Positions 34,212-39,836 of a stretch of 39,836 nt of DNA are shown here, in pieces (position 1 is the first letter of the stretch; each line of letters starts with the position of its first letter). Under the pieces are notes generated by a model. The model was not told the origin of the DNA and ran no database searches. It worked only from the letters and a program-made list of their open reading frames with translations. The stretch lies in the NCBI GenBank assembly GCA_964419225.1, contig CAYQPF010000028.1:1-39836 (forward strand), in the 5' to 3' direction. Made by a program: the position numbers and the translations under genes. The stretch comes from CAYQPF01 sp964419225. GTDB lineage: Bacteria; Cloacimonadota; Cloacimonadia; Cloacimonadales; CAYQPF01.

Positions 34212-34531
34212 ATGGATAAGATGATCGAAAATGAAATTAGCAGTCTGATTACTAAGATTGTTGAAGTAGTACATGTTCACAAAATTATCCTTTTTGGCTC
34301 TTACGCTCAGGGGACTTCCAATCAGGACAGTGACATTGACCTCTGTATTTTGACAGATGAAATAAAAGGAAAGTGGATGTTATGACCGAAATCAGAGAAA
34401 AAGTAGGCTTCTCAGCAAAGCATCCTCTTGATCTTCTTGTGTATAAACCGGAAGAGTTTTATCGCCGGGCTGACTCTTTAACCAGCATGGAAAGCAATAT
34501 TCTAATGAAAGGAGTTGTGCTCTATGGATAG
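34212..34531 (+). pseudogene. MNT-type nucleotidyltransferase, frame broken at an A-run
   Basis: AGGAG precedes ATG 34212. The first frame encodes a minimal nucleotidyltransferase core, IILFGSYAQGT and SDIDLCIL, with the catalytic G-S...D-x-D pattern intact. It ends after 57 codons (TGA 34383-34385). One more A in the run at 34364-34367 would continue it as RKVDVMTEIREKVGFSAKHP and on to a stop at 34531, giving a normal size near 107 residues. Such proteins work with HEPN partners in MntA/HepT toxin-antitoxin pairs, where the MNT protein AMPylates the toxin. No HEPN gene follows; the AlbA_2 gene overlaps its end by 8 bp. Confidence 0.75.
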
Positions 34532-35891
34532 AGAATTCAAGAATGGAAGCAGAAAAAATGTTTTTAATGAGAGTGATAAAACAGAACTTAAAGCTGAGTT
34601 AAATGATAAACTAGAAAAATCAATTGTTTCATTTCTAAACTCGAAAACTGGTGGTGATATATACATTGGCATTGCTGATGATGGAACTGTTTTAGGAGTA
34701 AGCAATCCGGATAAACTACAACTAACCATAACTGATCGAATAAAAAACAATATTTTACCTACCTGCCTAGGTCTTTTTGATGTCTATAGTGAAGAGTTAG
34801 ATAGCAAGTTGGTAATTCATATTGTTGTATCAAGTGGAACAGAAAAACCATATTACTTGAAAGGCTTAGGTATGTCTCCTGCTGGTTGTTATATTCGTAT
34901 TGGAAGTGGGGCAAAACAAATGGATCTCAAAATGATTGATAAATTCTATTCATCAAGAACAAGAAGCTCTTTGAGAAACATTGTGTCCCCAAGGTATTCA
35001 GAGCATACTTTTGCTCAACTGAAAATTTATTATGAAGAAAGGGGATTTCAGTTAAATGAAGCATTCCTCCAGAACCTTGATTTATATACTGCTGATGGAA
35101 AATTGAATTTTGTTGCTTACCTACTTGCAGACAAGAATAGCGTATCAATTAAAGTTGCGAAATATGCAGGTACAGACAAATGCGATTTGATAGAAAATGA
35201 AGAATATGGCTATTGTTCCATAATTAAATCAACCGAACGTGTTCTTGATAAATTGGAAATAGAGAATAAAACTTTTGCAAGAATAACAGGAAATGCCAAA
35301 CGCATAGAGTGGCGAATGATTGAGAAAATTGCATTAAGAGAAGCATTAATCAATGCAATTGTACATAATGACTATTCGCGTGAGGTCGCTCCAGTGATCG
35401 AAATCTACTTGGATAGACTTTCAATAACTTCTTATGGTGGACTAGTTGAGGGATTATCAGAAGATGAATTTTTTAATGGACGCTCGATTCCACGTAATCG
35501 GGAATTGATGCGAGTGTTTAAAGATTTGGAACTGGTGGAACATTTAGGATCAGGTATGAACCGCATTCTGAAAGCATATGATCGAAGTATATTCAAATTA
35601 AGCGAAAATTTTCTTGAAATTGTTTTCCCTTTTGCTAATGAAAATGTACAAGTAACCGAGCAAGTAAAACAGCTTCTAATTTGCATTAGTAATAATGAAA
35701 TGAGTATCAAAGAAGTGCTTGCTAAAATGAATTTAAAACGCCGACAGACTTTAATGCATGATTTAATCAAACCTGCACTGGCTCTGGGGCTTATAGAATT
35801 GACTAATCCCGAATCACCTAAAAGTCCAACCCAAAAATATCGATTAACTAATAAAGGAATTAACTTTAAGGATCAGTTGAAAGGCTTTTAA
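34524..35891 (+). CDS. AlbA_2/Schlafen-like ATP-binding protein (COG2865 type)
   Basis: The ATG at 34524 lies 9 bases after AGGAG, which also fits the coupled end of the preceding gene. The product is 455 residues. An N-terminal AlbA_2 domain (about 8-130) has ETELK-like TELKAEL, FLNSKTGGDIYIGIADDGTV and GCYIRIGSG. A GHKL-type HATPase_c_4 region (about 255-370) has REALINAIVHNDYS, LSITSYGG, PRNRELMRVF and EHLGSGMNRIL. A C-terminal winged helix (about 385-455) follows a QVTEQV linker. Proteins of this kind are called putative transcriptional regulators and often sit in defence or toxin loci. Schlafen-like AlbA_2 domains can be nucleases, but that is not shown here. It appears intact. Confidence 0.85.
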   Translation: MDREFKNGSRKNVFNESDKTELKAELNDKLEKSIVSFLNSKTGGDIYIGIADDGTVLGVSNPDKLQLTITDRIKNNILPTCLGLFDVYSEELDSKLVIHIVVSSGTEKPYYLKGLGMSPAGCYIRIGSGAKQMDLKMIDKFYSSRTRSSLRNIVSPRYSEHTFAQLKIYYEERGFQLNEAFLQNLDLYTADGKLNFVAYLLADKNSVSIKVAKYAGTDKCDLIENEEYGYCSIIKSTERVLDKLEIENKTFARITGNAKRIEWRMIEKIALREALINAIVHNDYSREVAPVIEIYLDRLSITSYGGLVEGLSEDEFFNGRSIPRNRELMRVFKDLELVEHLGSGMNRILKAYDRSIFKLSENFLEIVFPFANENVQVTEQVKQLLICISNNEMSIKEVLAKMNLKRRQTLMHDLIKPALALGLIELTNPESPKSPTQKYRLTNKGINFKDQLKGF

Positions 35892-36283
35892 TCAGAGTGT
35901 TAATTTGAATAAAAAGCAATGAAACCGGACAAGTAACCGGACAAGTACCGGACAAGTAAATCAATAGGTTAATATTGGATTAAATACCTTTATTTAATAC
36001 CTATTTTTAATCTGGCCTCCTTACTTCCCAGTGTCCGTCTTTCTTTGAGCCAATATAGGAAGCCTTACCGTCATTTTTTAAGTTTTAGTACTGCTTTTTC
36101 AATCCCACCAAGTAACTTGTTAGTTAAATTGGTAACCTCTATTAATGAGTCTGGTCGAAAAACCTCAAACTCTCAAAGCTACTTTTTTCCTTCTTCTCAC
36201 ACTCATTTAAATTTGAATGTTTAAAACCACTACTCTCGATTCTCTTTTTGTGGCTAATACACCTTTTTGGAGTGAACGCATTA
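35892..36283. other. Gene-free stretch after the AlbA_2 gene
   Basis: Apart from the TGQV repeat listed separately, it is AT-rich sequence without coding character. Confidence 0.4.
35924..35957 (+). repeat. ACCGGACAAGTA repeat, coding memory of a TGQV linker
   Basis: Three 11-12 bp units reading TGQVTGQV in one frame. The intact gene just upstream has CAAGTAACCGAGCAAGTA (QVTEQV) at 35651-35668, nearly the same string. This suggests a duplicated fragment of the same gene family. Confidence 0.55.
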
Positions 36284-36328
36284 ATTAAGAAACTTGTTTT
36301 TTGTGACATTAGGGGGCGATTTATAATA
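36284..36328 (+). repeat. Promoter-bearing repeat module, partial copy 3
   Basis: ATTAAGAAACTTGTTTTTTG, then GACATTAGGGGGCGATTTATAATA. It is like the 3' half of copy 1, including the TATAAT, and lies upstream of gene fragments. Confidence 0.7.
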
Positions 36329-36342
36329 AAAAAAAGGCAATT

Positions 36343-36361
36343 GGGCAACAGCTTGTTGCCC
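36343..36361 (-). terminator. Hairpin with minus-strand T-run
   Basis: GGGCAACA-GCT-TGTTGCCC is a perfect 8-bp stem. On the minus strand it is followed by AATTGCC and then nine T, an intrinsic terminator shape, yet no intact minus-strand gene lies upstream of it. Confidence 0.45.
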
Positions 36362-36425
36362 TATTAACTCTCATTGAGATTTGAGAATGAGGAAAGTATG
36401 GTTCATCCAGTGTAGTTACTTGGAA

Positions 36426-36504
36426 GTCAGAAATGACGAAGTTTTTCACAAGAATTATATCAACTGAAAATATGGGGCAATTCCAATCATAAACTCAGAA
36501 AGTT
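36426..36504 (+). pseudogene. Duplicated fragment of the AAA ATPase 3' end
   Basis: This 79-bp stretch matches 33934-34012 inside the ATPase gene, with about five substitutions by eye. It reads VRNDEVFHKNYIN, then a stop, then KYGAIPIINSES. A further copy of the ATPase gene must have stood here and been almost wholly lost. Confidence 0.75.
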
Positions 36505-36597
36505 ATTATGTCAATCGGTTCTTCTGTTGTAACATGGATTTGTTAGTTCATATTTTCCCTGTTTCGAAATCCATGACAACTTGTAATCTGTTAATTA

Positions 36598-36801
36598 GTG
36601 ATTCAGAAGGCCGTAAAAATTAAAAAAGTTTACCTAGCCTCAAGAGAAGATATTACTCGTCTAATTTTAGATCAGCTTCCGGATGTTTTAGACGAGAAAC
36701 AAAAGCAAAATAAGATACGAAACCTGCTTCATGGTATGTCAAGCAGTGGCTTAATTACTTGTAAGAGAAGAGGTAATAAAGTGGAGTGGCTGTTAAAATA
36801 G
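36598..36801 (+). pseudogene. C-terminal winged-helix fragment of a second AlbA_2-type protein
   Basis: A 67-codon frame opening at GTG without a ribosome-binding site. LASREDITRLILDQLPDVLD, then EKQKQNKIRNLL and GNKVEWLL, match the C-terminal winged helix typical of AlbA_2/HATPase-type ATP-binding proteins (LPDVLxExQKxxKIxNLL). An in-frame stop lies immediately upstream. It is best read as the surviving tail of a lost gene; a small free DNA-binding protein is less likely. Confidence 0.6.
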
Positions 36802-37079
36802 TCTCGTCTAAAAATGATAAAATATTTTTTAAATTAGACGAAAGATTAGACAAGACAAGATTTGCCAAGCTAAGTTTTATTTTATGGTACTATAGTAGAT
36901 TTTGTAACTGGCATTCCGCTATTTAAGCAGATTTATTTAAACACAAAATCATAATCTTATGTCCTGGCGGACTGGGGTGGCTGGTTATTTATACCGGCAG
37001 TTGAAACGGTCCGGCTATACATCTTTTGTCCTACGGACAATTGGAGAAAATCTCAAACGCATTACCCATGAAAACAAAA

Positions 37080-37101
37080 AGAGACGCAAATTTGCGTCTC
37101 T
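37080..37101. repeat. GAGACGCA palindrome, perfect copy
   Basis: AGAGACGCAAATTTGCGTCTCT is fully self-complementary with no spacer. It has an A-run on the left (T-run when read on the minus strand). No gene end is adjacent. Confidence 0.8.
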
Positions 37102-37361
37102 ACTTATAAAATGCTATACAGAGACCATGACATGTTTATATTATCAGCAAATGGGAGATATGAATTCTGATGAGTCAAATAAACAAAATTGGGTCACAAT
37201 TAGTAAAATATTATAAAACAATAAGTTATCTCCGAGTACTTGGAAGTTATCTAATTCTCAGTCAAATAACAGTCAAATAAGATTACACCCAAAAAGGCTG
37301 ATAACGAGTATGTTTTCTGGATTCGCTTTCCGGATCATTCACATGGCACGGGAAAACAAAA

Positions 37362-37382
37362 AGAGACGCATATTTGAGTCTC
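37362..37382. repeat. GAGACGCA palindrome, decayed copy
   Basis: AGAGACGCATATTTGAGTCTC; the right arm has A for C. A second TTGCGTC follows at 37384. Confidence 0.65.
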
Positions 37383-37440
37383 ATTGCGTCCTAATGTGTG
37401 TATGTCTCATGTGTCCCGACAAACAAAAAGTCACGTAAAA

Positions 37441-37468
37441 CAAAAAAGACGCAAATATGCGTCTCTAC
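37441..37468 (-). terminator. GAGACGCA palindrome as terminator of the 37475 gene
   Basis: On the minus strand GTAGAGACGCATATTTGCGTCTTTTTT begins a few bases after the stop codon: a 7-bp stem with a 4-base loop followed by T-run, a textbook intrinsic terminator. Confidence 0.8.
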
Positions 37469-37474
37469 GGTGGA

Positions 37475-38290
37475 TTAATTTTTCTGGATCTTTTTAAGCT
37501 TATACAGGAGTTTACCTTTTTTTGAGAAAGCATCTTCTTCTTTGGAAGCATCATTGTAAATATAAAGGTAATTATGTTTGATTCTGAATAAATATAGTGT
37601 CTTTTCATTCTCGGTTCCCAAAAAGATAGCATCACCATCAGAAAACATTGTATCAAGCAGGATTTGATAAAATTTGATGTTTGGAAAACCTTCTACGGTT
37701 TGATCAGTGCGGAAAGTTACTATTGGCTTTTTGGGATCAGATTCGTTAATATAGGATCCTGCTAAAATTATTGAATTAAGTAATGAATCAAGAGGAATAC
37801 ATTTTACATATTCTATCTCTTTCGGGGGAGTGAAATAATAATCTTTAAAGAATAAGGAGCCTTTTGGGTTCAGTTCAGGATTAAACTGCATCTGATATTG
37901 ATGAAATTCTGCTCTGTCTATGAATATCAGAGAATCATTTCTGTCTAAGGTCGCTTTAAACAGACCACTACTGTGAAAAGCATCCAACAAATATGCTCCA
38001 AAAATATTATCATCTTTCTCATCAATAAAAGCACTTATATATGTCCAAGGACTGCTTTTTTCTAAAGCAAGAGTAGGTGATTTTGTTTTAATCAGTTCCA
38101 GATAGTAATTTTTATCCAACCATTCACCAATAATATATTGTTTTATTTTCAATTTTTCTTCAGAAGAATATGTTTTTGTAACAGGTTTTGTTCTAATACT
38201 TTGATAATATTCGTTGGCTACATCACTAAGTTGTGAAAATAGCATTACAGAACATATAATAAATAACGAGATACATAATATTTTTTTCAT
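37475..38290 (-). CDS. Exported protein of unknown function
   Basis: A 271-residue protein with a signal peptide (MKKILCISLFIICSVMLFSQ) that lacks an obvious lipobox at its end. The mature part is mixed alpha/beta, rich in Lys, Tyr and Asp, with no recognised motif. IIGEWLDKNYYLELIKTKSP near residue 53 resembles the opening of lipocalin-like 'GxWxxxxY' beta-barrels, but this is weak. It starts 27 bp after the tRNA-Gly gene on the same strand and ends at a palindromic terminator. Confidence 0.65.
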   Translation of the reverse strand: MKKILCISLFIICSVMLFSQLSDVANEYYQSIRTKPVTKTYSSEEKLKIKQYIIGEWLDKNYYLELIKTKSPTLALEKSSPWTYISAFIDEKDDNIFGAYLLDAFHSSGLFKATLDRNDSLIFIDRAEFHQYQMQFNPELNPKGSLFFKDYYFTPPKEIEYVKCIPLDSLLNSIILAGSYINESDPKKPIVTFRTDQTVEGFPNIKFYQILLDTMFSDGDAIFLGTENEKTLYLFRIKHNYLYIYNDASKEEDAFSKKGKLLYKLKKIQKN

Positions 38291-38317
38291 TAGAAACCTG
38301 TTTGGTAAAAATAAATA

Positions 38318-38392
38318 TGGAGCGGGAGGCGGGGCTCGAACCCGTGACCCTCAGCTTGGGAAGCTGATGCTCTACCACTGAGCTACACCCGC
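38318..38392 (-). tRNA. tRNA-Gly (anticodon CCC), CCA encoded
   Basis: 75 bases fold as a cloverleaf: acceptor GCGGGTG, then TA, D-arm GCTC-AGTGGTA-GAGC, anticodon arm TCAGC-TTCCCAA-GCTGA, T-arm ACGGG-TTCGAGC-CCCGC, acceptor CTCCCGC, discriminator T and CCA. The anticodon (38358-38360 on the plus strand as GGG) reads glycine codon GGG. Two pairs are off: T6 faces T in the acceptor stem, and the first T-stem pair is A-C. Both are tolerable in bacterial tRNAs. Confidence 0.95.
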
Positions 38393-38428
38393 TCGTATGT
38401 TGTTCTTTTATAGGAAGGGAGAAATTCG

Positions 38429-38944
38429 TCAATCTTTTTTTAGATTGGCAAAGAAATCCTCGATAGTCTGCATGTTGCGTTCGACTGTTTTATTGCCGGG
38501 TTTGTGATGACATTTAGCACATTTGATGTCATAACTGGAATTGATAACCCCACATTCGGGGCAAGTATAGTCTTCAGCCATTTTGGCCCACCATTTTTGC
38601 AGTCCTTCGGTTTTGACTAATTCCAGGGATTCCCATAATTCAAGCCTGTGAGGCATTTTAGTCTGGAATTCTTTGAGAGATTCACAGGGGAATTCGTCAC
38701 ATTCCGAGCAGAACAGAATGCCTTTTTTCTCAGAGCAGGATCTGAACTCACACAGTCTGCATTGGGCACTGACTCTGCCACTACGGCAGCCGTCGCATTT
38801 AGTATCTTCTATCGTCTGACCCAGGCGGGAAGCATAGTAGATGAGTTTGGCTTCATCGTTTTCCTGGGTAGCTATATATACTCCGCAGGAAGGACAGAAG
38901 AGTCCGCATACTGCAGCAACTTGAATATCCGGCTTTTTTTCCAT
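38429..38944 (-). CDS. DUF3795 cysteine-rich protein
   Basis: A 171-residue protein. The N-terminal two thirds have the DUF3795 cysteine pattern: CGLFCPSCGVY, CDGCRSG, CRLCEFRSCSEKKG, CSECDEFPCESL. A C-terminal zinc-ribbon-like pair follows (CPECG...CAKCHHK). The cysteines suggest metal or Fe-S binding. The family occurs mostly in anaerobes and has no known function. The start has GGAG 8 bases upstream. Directly downstream comes the tRNA-Gly gene. Confidence 0.85.
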   Translation of the reverse strand: MEKKPDIQVAAVCGLFCPSCGVYIATQENDEAKLIYYASRLGQTIEDTKCDGCRSGRVSAQCRLCEFRSCSEKKGILFCSECDEFPCESLKEFQTKMPHRLELWESLELVKTEGLQKWWAKMAEDYTCPECGVINSSYDIKCAKCHHKPGNKTVERNMQTIEDFFANLKKD

Positions 38945-39039
38945 GAAATTACTCCATATATTTTAAAGAGATTGAATCTATTTTAGGTGTCAGGTGTCAG
39001 AAGAGAAAGTCTGACATGTCTGACTGATCTGATGTGTCC

Positions 39040-39468
39040 CTACAAATTATTAATGCTAAAATTTATTTTAATTTCCATGCATTTATGCAGCATGACAGAG
39101 ACCGGGCAGATATTTTTAGCAGTTTCCCAGGCTTTTTCGGCATCTGCCTGAGTCATGTCGGAAGAAGTGATTTCTACAGTTAAGGTTGCGTCTGTCAGGA
39201 CTGTAGGATGGGTTGTGAGGCGGTTTGCTTGGGCATCGATCTGCAAACCGGTTATGGTCTTTTGCATTTTCCGGAGAACAAGAGCCATACCTGTCCCGAT
39301 ACAAGTGGAAAGACTGAACAGTAATAAATCCAGTGATTTGTATCCTTCATCATCACCAACAGGAGGAACATAGTCAACATGAACAGGTTCTTTACCATCG
39401 GCAGTACAGGCAAATTTAACTTTTTGATTAATCAGTTTTACTTGAGTTTGCATAAGTGTAGTATCCAT
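39040..39468 (-). CDS. OsmC-family protein
   Basis: A 142-residue protein of the OsmC/Ohr fold. The conserved cysteines are in LSTCIGTGM (about 54-62) and NICPVSVML (about 119-127), the two-cysteine arrangement used by thiol-dependent hydroperoxide-reducing members. GYKSLDLLLFSL fits the P-x-x-LLLxxL helix of the family. The catalytic arginine usually found near the N-terminus is not obvious, so peroxide activity is not certain; it is closer to the YhfA-like group. The ribosome-binding site is AAGGAG, and it is upstream of the DUF3795 gene. Confidence 0.8.
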   Translation of the reverse strand: MDTTLMQTQVKLINQKVKFACTADGKEPVHVDYVPPVGDDEGYKSLDLLLFSLSTCIGTGMALVLRKMQKTITGLQIDAQANRLTTHPTVLTDATLTVEITSSDMTQADAEKAWETAKNICPVSVMLHKCMEIKINFSINNL

Positions 39469-39610
39469 ATAAACTCCTTCAGATAATTATCAATTATTAA
39501 TTATTAATTGGGAGAGGTGGAATAGGCTTTTCTTTTCATAAAAAATACATATTCCAACAACAGTATCAATTAGGAGTAAGGCAAATGAAACAGGTTTTTG
39601 AGTCAAGAAA

Positions 39611-39836
39611 AAAGAGACTATTTCCGAGAGTGTTGTCCACGGATTTCACGAATTACTCGAATTAAGAGAAGATAGAGAAAATTATAATAATATGGGAGAA
39701 GGGTAGTTTAAAGAAGGCAGATTATTGTAAACAGAAGGGTGGTGTTGGGAAATGTAGTGGGGAGAGACACGTTTCGAGACATTTTACCACGAATTGTGCG
39801 AATTAAACGAGTTGGGATGGGAGAGAGATTTATAGT
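39611..39836. repeat. Nonamer-triplet repeat element, inverted copy F (cut by window end)
   Basis: GTCCACGGATTTCACGAATT and, 150 bp later, TACCACGAATTGTGCGAATT. These are the same modules as at 30540-30700 read on the other strand. Bases 39469-39610 hold nothing else recognisable except a short AATTATTAATTATTAATT tract. Confidence 0.75.

Larger units (their letters stand above)
36802..37474. other. Gene-free stretch with three GAGACGCA palindromes
   Basis: AT-rich sequence with TCGTCTAA...TTAGACGA arms (about 36807-36845) and palindromes at 37080-37101, 37362-37382 and 37441-37468. An 85-codon frame at 36959 is not supported, because part of it is the 37080 palindrome. Confidence 0.5.

Noticed and set aside
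36343..36361. Evidence for a hidden minus-strand gene upstream of this terminator-like hairpin
   Set aside because: Only plus-strand gene fragments are found at 36426-36801; the minus strand has no credible open frame there.
36959..37216. 85-codon frame as a gene
   Set aside because: It has no ribosome-binding site, resembles no family, and part of it is the palindromic repeat at 37080-37101.
38226..38432. 68-codon minus-strand frame
   Set aside because: It spans the tRNA-Gly gene and the start of the exported protein, so it is a chance frame.

Overview
The window is an AT-rich bacterial chromosome segment with long, repeat-filled intergenic regions. Three large secreted proteins end in a type IX-like sorting tail (core YPNPFNPST, ending in a short Lys-containing motif). 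That tail, the GLUG-type and Asn/Tyr-rich surface proteins and the B12-dependent ribonucleotide reductase suggest the Cloacimonadota or a related Fibrobacterota-Chlorobiota-Bacteroidota-like lineage. This is inference from protein style, because no ribosomal RNA marker is present.

Layout. 1-3690: the 3' end of class II ribonucleotide reductase, then a large membrane protein joining a Ser/Thr kinase, leucine-rich repeats and a formylglycine-generating-enzyme (FGE)-like domain. 3851-10117: housekeeping and membrane genes (a TspO-type protein, an S4 RNA-binding protein plus a YfhO-family protein, an RsmI-type methyltransferase, CreD). 10349-16500: minus-strand surface and lipoproteins, a VOC-fold protein and hypotheticals. 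16655-19307: a compact metal-resistance unit, with promoter, 12-2-12 operator, a CadC/SmtB-type repressor and a Zn/Cd/Pb P-type ATPase. 19403-22084: a hybrid sensor kinase with PAS domains and a receiver. 22691-29935: secreted surface proteins and two small membrane proteins, separated by a mosaic of nonamer-triplet repeats. 30200-36801: a decaying defence-like island with two DUF1016 (YhcG) nuclease loci, an AbiL-like AAA ATPase with a truncated neighbour, a MNT-type nucleotidyltransferase and an AlbA_2/Schlafen-type ATP-binding protein, plus fragments of extra copies. 37475-39468: a secreted hypothetical, tRNA-Gly(CCC), a DUF3795 protein and an OsmC-family protein, all on the minus strand.

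Two threads run through the window. First, intergenic DNA is built from a few recurring families: GAGACGCA palindromes at gene ends, nonamer-triplet modules in opposed pairs, 7- to 10-bp degenerate tandem arrays, a promoter-bearing 100-bp module, and a MITE-like inverted repeat near start codons. Second, four coding sequences are broken in the same way, by apparent loss of one A from an A-run. This is either shared decay or slippage, or a systematic homopolymer error in the assembly, and it should be settled before any of these genes is called dead.
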